The notes under the pieces are model-generated. The model was not told the DNA's origin and searched no databases. It was given only the letters and a program-made list of their open reading frames with translations. Source: Chara braunii (Eukaryota; Streptophyta; Charophyceae; Charales; Characeae). From it: DNA of 64,000 nt. The position numbers were made by a program, and so were the translations under genes. Positions 1 through 11,492 of the stretch are shown here, piece by piece. Location of the stretch: NCBI GenBank assembly GCA_003427395.1, contig BFEA01000007.1:4037044-4101043 (forward strand), in the 5' to 3' direction. The stretch's first letter is position 1. The number at the start of each line of letters is the position of its first letter.

Positions 1-58
<58 letters not shown>
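1..58. repeat. (AG)29 microsatellite
   Basis: Uninterrupted AG dinucleotide repeat running in from the left edge of the window. The same junction, (GA)n followed by a CATAGCC-rich repeat, recurs about 1.55 kb downstream, so this microsatellite is an internal part of a longer repeated unit. Confidence 0.97.
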
Positions 59-61
<3 letters not shown>

Positions 62-692
62 CGATACAAGATTGTTGTGTGGTCCAAGGAAGAAGGTAGC
101 GACCATAGCCGCCGAGCTCGGGCACGGAGTAAACGAGGGAGAAAGAAGACCTGGTGAAGAAGAGAGGAGAGATGAACAAGGAGAGAGAAGCTATAACCGA
201 GGAAGAGGAAGAAGGGATGATGAAGGGGAAAAAAAACATAGACGGGGTGAAGGAAGAAAGAAGAAAGGAAGGAGAGAGAAAGGGGGAAGTGAAGGTTGGG
301 GAGAATGAAAAGGGTCGGCGCCCATAGCCGAGTTGAGGGTTGACCAAGGTGTTGACCGAGGGGTTGACCAACGTTGACCAAAACTTTGACCGAGGAATTG
401 ACTAGGGAGTTGACTGGCGTTGACCAAGGCGTTGACTCGCGAGTGACCAAGTGTTGACCCGCGTTGACTGGGGCTGTTGACCACAAAATTGACCAAGCTG
501 GAGTTGGTATACTCTTGCCAAGCCTTCAGCCTATCCCCTCACCCTATGAATGTGCACTTACTATATGGTACTTGTTGAGTCTGTCTGTCTTTTCTTTCTG
601 CATAGAGTCTCTTCTGTTCAGGTCATAGGAACTCCGTGAATATGGTCATAGATCTGTGTTTACTAAACCCACACGGGCTGAGTAGGGCTAAA
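59..692 (+). repeat. CATAGCC/W-box repeat, copy 1
   Basis: This segment is repeated with high identity further right, starting just after a second (GA)n tract. It opens with a purine-rich GAAGAAG/GGAGAGA stretch punctuated by CCATAGCC motifs. It passes into a dense GTTGACC array and ends at a shared sequence reading GAGTAGGRCTAAA, after which the two copies diverge abruptly. Purine-rich open frames cross it but look low-complexity rather than coding. It could be an LTR, part of a larger duplicated unit, or a dispersed repeat; no terminal dinucleotides or target duplications settle this. Confidence 0.8.
339..494 (+). promoter_or_regulatory. TTGACY (W-box-like) array 1
   Basis: Thirteen TTGAC[C/T] cores lie in about 155 bases, spaced roughly every 11 bases and all in one orientation. 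In plants TTGACY is the core W-box bound by WRKY transcription factors. What is seen is the repeat; binding is an inference. A second copy of the array is conserved further right. Confidence 0.55.
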
Positions 693-959
693 TTTTTTTT
701 TGGATGCCCAATTTCGTAAAAATAGTAAAAAATGTCAATTATAACGAAATGCTAGTTTACAGTCCTGAAAGGTCAAGGTCGTAGCCGCTACAGTCTTGAA
801 CGGCCAAGTATGCAAACTTCCGAAAGTTCCGGAAGTGGCCTTTTAAGTTTCTTCTCACGTTATACACAACAGACGAGAGGCAAGTGGGCAAGTTGTAAGT
901 CCAACTTTGTTTAGTCAGCGGTACCCAGTCCCAGTCTCACTTTGTACAATCAGCAAGTA
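693..959. other. Unassigned spacer
   Basis: A poly-T run followed by mixed sequence between two dispersed-repeat segments. No coding signal, repeat copy or RNA gene recognised. Confidence 0.4.
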
Positions 960-1567
960 CCATGAGGGACTGTGTTCACCATGGGTCCGGTGGAAAAGGG
1001 CAGACCAACGACTTACAGAGGTATAAATCAAAACGCAGTGTCTAACCACTCATTAGCGCTGCCCAAGCGTCTTGTGCGAGGTGGTCTACAAAAGCCCAAG
1101 GTTGAAATGGGCTGAAGAAGAGAGAGAGTTCGTCCATAGCCGGTAGCAGTAGTGCAGCCATAGCCGTTGTAGCTTAGAGATAGAGTCCAGTGTGCGTGTG
1201 TGCGTGTGCTCTTTGTACAAAGTTGTGAGCATGGGATATCCAGGGTGATTCAGAGACAAGTGTGTGCAAACATTGTGTGCACAAAGGATGTATGAGCGCT
1301 CAGGCGCCATAGCCAGTTGGAAGCGAGTTGTAACTAAACCGTGTTTTCGACTTGAGTATCTCTAAGCTTTGTTTGGGCGCACAACGCCAATGTGGATTGC
1401 CACTTATTTGCATGTATATGGAGTGAAGAAGAAAGCGAGTCTGAATGCATCGGTATCGAAGCTGGTTCCCGCTATTCCACACGCCATAGCAGAAGTGCGC
1501 CGAAGAAGAAGAGTCCGTCATAGCTGCGCCGTGGAAGGAGTTGTCTCGTACCTGCAAAAAAGACAAT

Positions 1568-1570
<3 letters not shown>
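960..1570 (+). repeat. Dispersed repeat R1, copy a
   Basis: The sequence from the GGGACTGTGT stretch through the GCGAGGTGGTCT block, a GTGTGTGTG tract, GGGATAT[C/T]CAGGGTGAT and AAAGCGAGTCTGA matches a diverged copy near 30 kb in the same order and spacing. CCATAGC motifs recur throughout. In both copies the right end abuts a microsatellite: (GA)n here, (TAA)n at 30 kb. No conserved reading frame is evident. Confidence 0.7.

Positions 1571-1612
<42 letters not shown>
1571..1612. repeat. (GA)21 microsatellite
   Basis: Perfect GA dinucleotide run joining repeat R1 to the W-box-bearing repeat. It corresponds to the AG run at the left edge of the window. Confidence 0.97.
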
Positions 1613-1618
<6 letters not shown>

Positions 1619-2236
1619 TTGTGCGGTCCAAGGAAGAAGGAAGCGGCCATAGCCGCCGAGCTCGGGCACGGAGTAAACAAGAGAGAAATAAGACCTGGTG
1701 AAGAAGAGGGGAGAGATGAACAAGGAGAGAGAAGCCATAGCCGAGGAAGAGGAAGGAGGGACGACGAAGGAGAAAGAAGCCATAGCTGGGGTGAAGGAAG
1801 AAAAAATAAAGGAAGGAGAGAGAAAGGGGGAAGTGAAGGTTGGGGAGAAAGAAAAGGGTCGACAACCATAGCCGAGTTGAGGGTTGACCAAGGTGTTGAC
1901 CGAGGGGTTGACCAACGTTGACCAAGACTTTGACCGAGGAGTTGACAAGGGAGTTGACTGACGTTGACCAAGGCGTTGACTGGCGAGTTGACCAAGTGTT
2001 GACCCGCGTTGACTGGGGCTGTTGACCATGAAATTGACCAAGCTAGAGTTGGTATGCTCTCGCCAAGCCTTCAGCCTATCCCCTCGCCCTATGGATGTGC
2101 ACTCACCATATTGTACTTGCTGAGTCTGTCTGTCTCTTCTTTTTGCATCGAGTCTCTTCTGTTCAGGTGATAGGAACTCCGTGAATATGGTCGTAGAGCT
2201 GTGTTGACCAAACCCACATGGGTTGAGTAGGACTAA
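1613..2236 (+). repeat. CATAGCC/W-box repeat, copy 2
   Basis: Second copy of the purine-rich, CATAGCC-containing segment, offset by about 1,554 bases from the first. The order is the same: purine-rich block, GTTGACC array, conserved GAGTTGGTATRCTC stretch, and the ending GAGTAGGACTAAA. Similarity stops sharply after this motif in both copies, marking a real repeat boundary. Confidence 0.8.
1883..2039 (+). promoter_or_regulatory. TTGACY (W-box-like) array 2
   Basis: Fourteen TTGAC cores, thirteen of them TTGACY, in about 157 bases. The order and spacing match array 1. One site has mutated to TTGACA, while one position that is GTGACC in array 1 is an intact TTGACC here. Confidence 0.55.
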
Positions 2237-3405
2237 AGGCCATGTCTGACGACTGACATGTTGTAGGGCCAAACCCCGGTAGACGTTCGAGCCTTAGTCG
2301 ACCCCACTGCGGGTCCCAGTTGGCTCGGCCCGCCCACGCTCACGCTCAGGGCGAGGACCATTCGTCCCAGGCACACCCCCACCTAGTGCTTTGAGATGGA
2401 TGGGGGTGGGCCATCGCGCGAGAGAGCTTTTGACATTGGGGATGTAGCTCAGCCCTCACGCCGGGTGGTAGTCTCGCTGGTCATTCCGTGACGCTAACTT
2501 TTTTCGATTCTTAGTTATGTTCTTAGGCAAGTGCTCTTTCCAATACGCAGACAGTCCAAGGGTTCTTTGAGAGTCTTTTTTCTCTTATGCGCAGGCTAAG
2601 CATCATCCTTAGGCCGCACACCATTTCCCTAAGCATTGTGTTCCTACGGCGTCATCAGGGTATGGCGATGCCGTCCTCCACCTCGCCTCTACGCACCCAT
2701 CGGGTCTCATACATCTCCTTCAACCCTATTGGCGCAGACCCCTTAGTCTTTTCGGGGCCTTTGCCTGCATGCACAAACAACTTCACACTTCCCTTAGCAA
2801 GATTGTACTTCATTCCCTCATTCACACTCCAAGTCTCAAACGCAAAGGTCATTTCCATGGATTGGTTTTAAGCTAAGGGTCCCGTAGCCCCTTTGCCCCT
2901 CTTCCCTTTTCCTTTTGTCGCCCGGCTCCTTCTAACCCTATCCCGCTCAAGGCATACCTAGCCTTCACTTACCTGCACAGTCCCACACAAAGCAAAGATC
3001 CATGCAATCCCCCATTGGGGTCAACACATAGCACTTCCCACATGCCTATCTTTCCATGTTCTTTGACCACTCTTTGTTCCCTCTCTTTTGCTCAATCAGC
3101 CCATTCTCTTCTCATAGTCATGCAGTTGGGGAAATGGTTGAGTCAAACTAACCTTGCTTCAACTTATACTTTTTATCGGACTCCGCCTCTTTCCCACTCC
3201 TTTAAACGTCCTTTCCTTTGCCTTCTTGGTGGCACAAGGGACCGGCTACTCTTCCCTTGCCCTCTTTCTCCACCAAGTGAGGTCTGATTTCTTTTACCGT
3301 TTGCACCCTGGCAGTGTAACAAGTGAGGAGAGAAGGGTTAGTCATATGCCAAGTGAGGGGAAGGGAGAGAGGGGCAAGGCGAAGAGGGAGAGGGAGAGAA
3401 AAAGT

Positions 3406-3410
<5 letters not shown>
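2237..3410. other. Unassigned, with tRNA-Ala-like 15-mer
   Basis: No convincing gene. Positions 2438-2452 read GGGGATGTAGCTCAG, identical to the 5' end typical of plant tRNA-Ala including its A box. No anticodon arm or B box follows at the right distance, so this is a fragment or a SINE head rather than a tRNA gene. A 67-residue minus-strand frame at 2655-2858 has protein-like composition but matches nothing I know. Confidence 0.4.
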
Positions 3411-3457
<47 letters not shown>

Positions 3458-3458
3458 N

Positions 3459-3516
<58 letters not shown>

Positions 3517-3546
3517 AGAAGAAGAAGAAGAAGAAGAAGAAGAAGA
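3411..3546. repeat. (GA)n then (GAA)n microsatellite
   Basis: About 100 bases of GA dinucleotide merge directly into about 12 GAA trinucleotide units. A single N at 3458 marks an assembly uncertainty inside the dinucleotide run, so the true length is unknown. Confidence 0.97.
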
Positions 3547-3577
3547 AACTTCTAATCCTAATCAAATTATCTCCCCG

Positions 3578-3645
3578 TAGTAGCAGCCAAATGTCGGTCA
3601 CCCATCCCATAGTAGCAGCAGCCAAATGCCGGTCACCCATCCCAT
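3578..3645. repeat. Two-copy 35-bp tandem repeat
   Basis: Two adjacent copies of a unit running from AGTAGCAGC through GGTCACCCATCCCAT, differing by a three-base AGC insertion and one substitution. They sit between the microsatellite and the satellite array. Confidence 0.85.
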
Positions 3646-3657
3646 AGTAAAAGATTA

Positions 3658-5040
3658 ACTATGTGTGAATTGGAACAACTCAACACACATGAACTCGACA
3701 ATGAGAAGGTTGAACTAGTGAAAGGTACGTGCACATGTAGGAGAGCGCAACTAAGTAGGAACCGGAACATCACAACACACATAAACTTGACAATGAGAGG
3801 ATTGAACTAGTCAAAGCACATGCACGCAGATGAGAGATCAACTAAGTACGACCGGAACATCACAACACACATGAACTTGATAATGAGAAAATTGAACTTA
3901 GTGAAAAACGCATGCACATAGAGGAAGGATAAACTAAGTATGAACCGGATCATCACAACATACATAAACTTGACAATGAGAAGATTGAACTAGTGAAAAA
4001 CACATGTACATACAGGAAAGGTCAACTAAGTATGAACCGAAACATCACAACACACATGAACTTGACAATGAGAAGGTTGAACTAGTGAAAAGCACATGCA
4101 CATGTAGAAAGGATCAACCAAGTATGAACCAAAACACTACACTACACATGAATTTGACAATGAGAAGATTGAACTAGTGAAAAGCATATGCACATGGAGG
4201 AAAGATCAACACACATGAACTTAACGATGGACTAATGAATAATACATTCACATGGGGGAAAGATTAACTGAGTATGAACCGGAACACATGAACTAGACAA
4301 TGAGAAGATTGAACTAGTGAAAGGTATATCCACTTGGAGGAAAGATCAACTAAGTATGAACCGGAACACTACAACACGCATGAACTTGACAATGAGAAGA
4401 TTGAACTAGTGAAGGACATATGCACAAGGAGGAAAGATCAACTAAGTATGAACCGGAACATCACAACATACATAAACTTGACAATGAGAAGCTAGAACTA
4501 GTGAAAGACACTTGCACATGGAGGAGAGATCAACTAAGTATGAACTGAAACATCACAACATACACGAACTTGACAATGAGAAAATTTAACTAGTGAACAG
4601 ACACTTGCACATGGAGGAGAGATCAACTAAGTATGAACCGGAATATCACAACGTATATGAACTTGACAATGAGAAACTAGAACTAGTGAAAGACACTTGC
4701 ACATGGAGGAGAGATCAACTAAGTATGAACCGGAATATCACAACACATATGAACTTGACAATGAGAAACTAGAACTAGTGAAAGACACTTGCACATGGAG
4801 GAGAGATCAACTAAGTATGAACCGGAACATCAGAACATACATGAACTTGACAATGGGAAGATTAAACTAGTGAAAAGACACATGCACATAGAGGAGAGAT
4901 CAACTAAGTATGAACCGGAACATCACAACATACATAAACTTGACAATGAGAAGATTGAAGTAGTGAAAAAACACATGCATATAAATGAGAGATCAACTAA
5001 GTATGAACCGGGACATCATCATGTGAGAGTTGAGCCACGT
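3658..5040. repeat. 92-bp satellite array (family A)
   Basis: About 15 tandem monomers anchored on GATCAACTAAGTATGAACCG. Successive anchors at 4621, 4713, 4805, 4898 and 4991 give periods of 92, 92, 93 and 93. The last monomers are 93 bp and so stay in frame, which alone explains an 85-codon open frame at 4789-5046; I do not regard it as a gene. Monomers become irregular at both ends, and the right end passes into a second satellite of nearly the same period. Confidence 0.93.
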
Positions 5041-7590
5041 ATGTGAGTGAGACTTGCTAAAAAACATGCCCATGGCTCATGCATGCAACCAAGTTTGAAA
5101 TGGAATGTCATCATCTACTATGTGAGTGGAAAGCACAAGCTGTACTAGTCCCAAATCACAAGTCTTGAGCACGAAGTCACTTATGGAAGAATCAAAGTAT
5201 TTCCAACTAGCATAAGGCTGAACATCAAGACTTGCATTAGACCAAACCACAAGTATCGAGCATGAGATCATTCATAGAGGAATCGAAGCATCACCTACTA
5301 GCATGGGAGTGAAAAGAAAGATTTGAAGTAACCCAAATCACAAGGATTGATCATGAGATTATCCATAGAAGAATCGAACCATCTCCTACCAGTGTGTGAG
5401 GGAAATGCAAGAGTTACACTAGGCTATATCACAAGATTTGAGCAAGAGATCATCCATGGAAGAATTAGAGGATCTCCTACAAGCATGTGCGTGAAATGCA
5501 AGAATTACACTAGGTTACATCACAAGATTTGAGCAAGGGATCATCCATGAAAAAATCGGAGCATCACCTACTAGTGTGTGAGTGAAATGCAAGAGTTACA
5601 CTAGGGCAAACCACAAGAATTGAACATAAGATCATCCATAGAAGAATCGGAGAATCTCCTACTAGTGTGTGAATGAAATGCAAGAGTTCCACTAGGCCAA
5701 ATCACAAGAATTGATTATGACATCATCCATGAAAGAATCAGAGCTTCACCTACTAGTGTGTGAGTGAAATGCAAGAGTTAGACTAGGCCAAACCACAAAA
5801 ATTGAACATGAGATCATCCATAGAAGAATCGGAGCATCTCCTACTAGCGTGTGAGTGAAATGCAAAAGTTACACTAGGCTAAATCACAAGAATTGAACAT
5901 GAGATCATCCATGAAAGAATCAGAGCATCTCCTACTTGTGTGTGAGTGAAATCCAAGAGTTACACTGGGCTATATCACAAGATTTGAGCAAGAGATCATC
6001 CATGGAAGAATCGGAGGATCTCCTACTAGCATGTGAGTGAAATCCAAGAGTTACACTAGGCTACATTACAAGATTTGAGCAAAAGATCATCCATCACCTA
6101 CTAGTGTGTGAGTCAAATGCAAGACTTGCACTAGACCAAACCAGAAGAATTGAACATGAGGTTATCCATAAAAGAATCGGAGCATCTCCTACTAGTGTGT
6201 GAGTGAAATGCAAGAGTTACACTGCGCTATATCACAAGATTTGAACATGAGATCATCCATAGAAGAATCGGGGCATCTTCTACTAGTGTGTGAGTGAAAT
6301 GCAAGAGTTACACTTGGCCAAACCACAATAATTGAACATGAGATCATCCATGGAAGAATCGGAGCATCTCCTAATAGCATATGAATGAAAAGCTAGATCT
6401 ATGCTAAACCAAATCACAAGAATTGGGCAAGAGATCATCCATGAAAGAATCGGAGCATCACCTACTAGTGTGTGAGTGAAATGCAAGAGTTGAAGTAGCC
6501 CAAAGCACAAGTGTTGAGAATGAGATCATCTATAGAAGAATCGGAGGATCACCTACTAGTGTGTGAGTGAAATGCAAGAGTTTCATTAGGCCAACTCACA
6601 AGAATTGAACATAGGATCATTCATGAAAGAATCGGAGCATTACCTACTAGTGTGTGAGTGAAATGCAAGAGTAAAAGTAACCCAAATCACAAGTGTTGAA
6701 CATGAGATCATCCATAGAAGAATCGGAGCATCACCTATTTGTGTGTGAGTGAAATGCAAAAGTTACACCAGGCCATATCACAAGATTTAAGCAAGAGATC
6801 ATCCATGGAAGAATCGGCGGATCTCCTACTAGCATGTGAGTGAAAAGCAAGATTTACATTAGGCCAAATCACAAGTATTGAACATGAGGTCATCCACAGA
6901 AGAATCGGAGCATCTCCTACTAGTGTGTGAGTGAAATGCAAGAGTTACACTAGGCTATATCACAAGATTTGAGCAAGAGATCATCCATGGAAGAATCGGA
7001 GCATCTCCTACTAGCATATGAGTGAAAAGCAAGATCTACACTTGACCAAATCACAAAAATTGAGCAAGAGATCATCCATGGAAGAATCAGAGGATCTCCT
7101 AATGGCATGAGAGTAAAAAGCAAGATCTGCATTATGCCAAATCACAAGTATTGAGCATAAGATCATCCATGAAAGAATCAGAGCATCTCATACTAACATG
7201 TGAGTAAAAAGCAAGAGTTGAATTAGAATCTATCACAAGATTTGAACATGAGATCATCCATAGAAGAATCGGAGCATCCCCTACTAGCATGTGAGTGAAA
7301 AGCAAGAGTTGAACTAGACTATATCACAAGATTTGAGCAAGAGATCATCCATCAAAGAATCGGAGAATCTCCTACTAGCATGTGAGAAAAAAGCAAGATC
7401 TACATTAGGCCAAATCATAAGTATTGAACATGAGATCATCCATGAAAGAATCGGAGCATCTGCTACTAGCATGTGAGTGAAAAGCAAGAGTTGAACTAGA
7501 CCATATCACAAGATTTGAGGAAGAGATCATCCATGGAAGAATCGGAGCATCTCCTACTAGTATGTGAGTGAAAATCAAGACTTGAAGTAG
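5041..7590. repeat. 91-bp satellite array (family B)
   Basis: About 28 tandem monomers containing GATCATCCATRGAAGAATCGG, CCTACTAGTGTGTGAGTGAAA and AAATCACAAG. Anchors at 6251, 6342, 6433 and 6524 give an exact 91-base period. Several minus-strand open frames of 60-75 codons with repeated SYASRRC-like peptides are by-products of the repeat. The first two or three monomers are the most diverged and share features with family A. Confidence 0.93.
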
Positions 7591-7984
7591 CCCAAAGGGA
7601 AAATGAAGAGGAAGAAGAAGAAGAAGAAGATGAAGAAGGGGAAAAGAAAGAAGGAAGGGAGGAGAAAGAGAAGAAGAAGGAGATGAAGAAGGAAGATAAG
7701 AGAAAAATGAGGAAGGAGGAGAGGAGGAAGAAGAAGGTGAAGAAGGAGAAGAAGAAGAAGAAGAAAGGAGAAGAGGAGGAAGAAGAAGAAGAAGAAGAAG
7801 AAGAAGAAGAAGAAGAAGAAGAAGAGGAAGAGGAAGAAGAAAGGAAAAATAAGAAGAATAAGAAGAAAGAAGAAGAAGAAGAAGAAGAAGAAAAAGAAGA
7901 AAAAGAAGAAGAAGAAGAAGAAAAGAAAAATAAGAAGAATAAGAAGAAAGAAGAAGAAGAAGAAGNAAAAAAAAAAAAAAAGAA
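7591..7984. repeat. Polypurine (GAA/GGA/A)n tract
   Basis: Nearly 400 bases of almost pure purine on the plus strand, mostly (GAA)n with AATAAGAA interruptions, a single N at 7966 and a terminal A-run. It directly ends the 91-bp satellite. Long Glu/Lys or Ser/Phe/Leu frames here are low-complexity artefacts. Such a tract could form triplex DNA. Confidence 0.93.
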
Positions 7985-9562
7985 AGAGCACTTTCTTCCT
8001 TCCACTCACCTTGCTGATGCCTTAGGGATGGAGCCTCAACCTTGATGAGGCTTCTTCCTCCTTGCACAAACTCCTCCTTGGCTATGACTTCCTTCTTCTT
8101 CAAGTCTCTCTCCTTCCTCTCTCACTTTCTCCCAAGCTATTTCAAGCTTCAATCACCATAGCTACGGAGTCCTCCCCTCCAGGAGGGCAAATATGACTCC
8201 CTCTAGCCTCTCTCTCTTTCTCACACCCAGGGGGCTATGGCGGATCACCTCCCTAGGGCCAGCCTCACTACCACTAGTCTCTAGAGCTCCTCTCCCTAGC
8301 TCATGGCCTCCGCTAAGCTCCTAAACTGGCATGGGTTCCCCTCTCCTCTCTCCAAGTGAAAGAGTGCTCCTATGAGCTCACTTGGACAGCATGGGCACTC
8401 CTCATGCAATTGTGAAAGTGGCGGACTGAATTCCCAGCTTATGTAGGCTGAAACCAGCAGTCCGGCCAGCCCATGGGCCTCCCCATGTGCCTTGAGGTGA
8501 ACCGAGGTACCCCCAAGACAAACTTCTACTACTAGGCCCTTCCGGGGGTACCCGGACCTCTTTTTGGCCAAGTACATGCAGTCTGAGTGGTTGGTACCAA
8601 CTCGGATTGCCTCTCAGCCTACTTCGGCCTCCTTTTCACCTCAAAAATGCTGCCTCTTTGGGTCCTAATGCCCAAGGGGCAACTTTACTTGAGAGAAAAA
8701 GACCTAGTGAGTCTTTTTCTTGATTTTTTCAGTTTGTACCCCATTTTGGGCAGGCCGATATATTTTTCCATGCAGCAGCACATTTTCAACCTTGGGTCTC
8801 GCTGAGATCTAAGGCCAATAATATTCCGTGCCATCCCCAAGTAGCCCTTGCTTCAATTTTGAGCCCCTAAGTCCATTTTTTCAATTTTTGGTGCATCTGG
8901 CTCTCTTTTTGGGCCAAATGCACAGTTTTGTCGCTTTCCCTCTTTTGTTTCTTTACATTTTGGGCTGCCACCTCATTCCGGAGTTAGCCGTTTTGAGCTG
9001 GCCCATAAAAAACGGCTAGTTCCTCTCCACCATGAGATCTGATCTCAAATCCATGGTCCAAAAGAAAACCAGTCATTTCTCTTTTTCATTTTCTCTCATT
9101 TTCTTCTTTTTTTTCAGATTTTATTTGAGATATGACCATATCTCTGTAATCCGGATTGCCCTCCCTCATTCTAGGAGGGATGAGGTCACATTTGGGACCT
9201 GCCAGTCCCTACTGTGCAGGCCCAAATAGACCAACACACTCTCCTCCACTCTTTTTTCCCCTTTTGTCTCATTCTTCCTCTTTTTTCTCTCATTTTTCTT
9301 TCTTTTTCTTTTAGTGCAGTTGTGACAAGTGTCAAACTGTTGTGCACTCTCTTTCTAGGCCTTGGGACCTCATTCATGACTAGATCCATGGCTGGTACTT
9401 GGCTGTTATATCTCGGATTACAACAATGACACCCCCATGCTCCTAGGGGGCTTCATTTTGCCTCCGTTTGTTCAATTTTGATCCTGTTTTTGCTCCGATG
9501 TTCTAAGGACAACCTTTTTCTTATGTTGAGCCTCTTGAGGCTCTATTTTCTCATGCCTAGCT
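7985..9562. other. Unassigned, pyrimidine-rich
   Basis: Mixed sequence with many TTTTC/CTCTTT runs and no recognised gene. Minus-strand frames at 8296-8577 (93 codons) and 9186-9389 (67 codons) have plausible composition, the latter with a Lys/Arg/Glu-rich middle, but no motif. Several short inverted stretches occur, for example CCTCCCTCATTC against GGAGGGATGAGG around 9160-9185. Confidence 0.35.
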
Positions 9563-9582
9563 AGTCCGAGATATCTCGGACT
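9563..9582. other. Perfect 20-bp palindrome
   Basis: AGTCCGAGATATCTCGGACT is exactly self-complementary with no loop. It could be a dimeric protein-binding site or the scar of an inverted insertion; nothing nearby identifies a function. Confidence 0.6.
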
Positions 9583-11492
9583 GCTGAGCAGCCTTCCCAA
9601 TACCATTATTTTACTTTCTTTTCTCCCAATGACTCTCCCACTTTCCCCCACTAGTGTTTGCACTAGTGATGGTAATATTTCCCACCGTCCAGATCCTTGA
9701 TCTTGACGGTGCCGTTTATTTGCACCATTATTCCTTGTTCCTGCTCACGGTTCCCTTGGGACATCTCAAGTCCCTGCCACTTTTTCTCCATACTAGTTTC
9801 ATTTTCTTGTCCCGCCGGTGGTCCCGCCGGCGCGTCCTGTTTTCCGACTATTATTATTTGGGCCCACTTGGTCCCCGGCAACATCGCGGATGGTGCCCCA
9901 TTTTTATTTTTGGACCCCCTTGCCTTTGGTGGTCCGAACATCTCTCCCTTAGGTGTCATATGTGTGTCGACTAGGCCGCTGTCAGGCGGCTGTCTACCAG
10001 CCGGTCTCGCTCTTCGCAACAAACATGAATTTTTTATGCGTGTTTTTGCCTGATTGGGTGTGTAAGGGCATGAGGCCCGAGGGGTTTGGGGAAAATTTTG
10101 TTTTTTTTGTTTTGTTTTAATTTGTACTAACGTTGGAATGAGCAGGAATAAAGACAGTCAACGAGCGGTCGTGAGTGGGGCCGAGGGCGGAAAAAAAATC
10201 GGAGATTTTGACGCGCTGTACAGAACGCTACGATCAAACAGCCAGTGTCGCGACTAAGGGTAGGCTCATGAAGAAACGAGGGACAGAGTGAAACGTGTGC
10301 TCTGCAGAACTGGGCCGGATGAGTCGTGAGGCTATGAGCGGGTACACGGTGGGGCCGCCGTGGGCAAGAGTGTGGAGAGAAAGGGGGGGGTCTACTAAGG
10401 CACGAAAAGGTTTCCGCACGACACAGGATATGAGATTGAACAGGACAGGCCGGAAGAAGTTACCTTGCACCGATCCACTCCCACTCGAACGTTTCGGTGC
10501 GAGGAGGGTTTTTTTTGCGAGACCTTGACGTCGACTATGGTAAGAGGGCATCTCAACCCATGAGGCCCATGAGGGTGTTGAAGCACGATAGTGCAGCTGG
10601 AGGGGCTGGGTAACTTGGGTCTAGTGGAAACACGGGGCTGGCTGAATCCGACAGGAGAAAAAAAATGGCAGAGGATTGGCGGAGCGAATGAGGAAAGGAT
10701 CAGCGGTAAGGAGGCATCACGAGAGACAGAGGGAGAGATGAGCGCGCCCCCGTGGATCTTGATAACTGTCGAAGTGGGGAGGCGCGCACTCGTTGGCCTT
10801 CTTGCCAACCGCCCGGACATAGCGGTTGGCGGAAAGCGCACACGCGGGATCTAGATAACTGTCGAACGGCCAAAGAGCGGGCAGATGGCACGCACCAAGG
10901 CGGGAAGGCAAGGCAGAAAGCGGAGCAGGTACTGATAGTAGGGGAAAAGCGTTGCAAGACGGCAGGCAATGAACCGGTGGGGGAACGTTACGTGCCAAGA
11001 ATCGGAAGACGGACGAGCCTAGGGAGCTACCTCCCGAACCGGCGAGCGCGATCTCAAGTGTACCTCGGGGGATCCGAAAGGAGGAAAAAGGGTGTACTGA
11101 GATGAATCGAGAGAGGAAGAGGAAGCGATCAAAGGAGATGGGAGGAGGTTGGAAGAGGAGTCAAGCAGGGAAAGTAGTTCGGCTGATGAAGCGTTCGTCT
11201 GATCCTGGAGGAGGAAGGCGAAAAATTACGATTGGCCGAGGGGGGGAGTGAATGGATTGTGAGGGGAAAAGGAGGGAAACTAAAAATTTCAACAACGATC
11301 GGCGGGAAAGATTGAAAATTTCAATAATAACATTGGAGGTAGTAGAAGAAGCGGAAGGCAGGGACAGACGAGGAACGACGTGAGGTGGCCGAGAGAGAGC
11401 GAGGGGGTATAAGAAGGGGGGGAGAGTCCTGAGGGCACGGGGAGAGTTCCCGAAGGCGAACGGAGGCCGCACGAGGGTCCGGGAGGAAGGGC
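9583..11492. other. Unassigned; minus-strand frame of 119 codons
   Basis: A minus-strand open frame at 9663-10022 is Gln/Gly/Lys-rich (residues such as GKQDAPAGPPAGQ and KIKDLDGG) and reads more like protein than its plus-strand shadows. It has no zinc knuckle or other motif, so a gag-like origin is only a guess. From about 10,700 the DNA becomes GC- and purine-rich with no recognised gene, grading into the 104-bp tandem array. Confidence 0.3.

Noticed and set aside
1472-2272. A 266-codon minus-strand frame and its two alternatives
   Set aside because: Three overlapping long frames on the same strand across a low-complexity repeat show composition effects, not coding.
2438-2452. tRNA-Ala gene
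   Set aside because: The 5' 15 bases match but there is no anticodon stem, T arm or matching acceptor strand downstream.
4789-5046. 85-residue protein with 31-residue repeats
   Set aside because: It exists only because three satellite monomers happen to be 93 bp; neighbouring 92-bp monomers break the frame.
3658-7590. CRISPR-like repeat/spacer array
   Set aside because: Whole 91-93 bp monomers repeat with no unique spacers; this is satellite DNA in a eukaryotic context.
7405-8103. Long minus-strand Ser/Leu/Phe frames of 140-230 codons
   Set aside because: They lie entirely in the (GAA)n purine tract and reflect trinucleotide repetition, with an N inside; no gene features.
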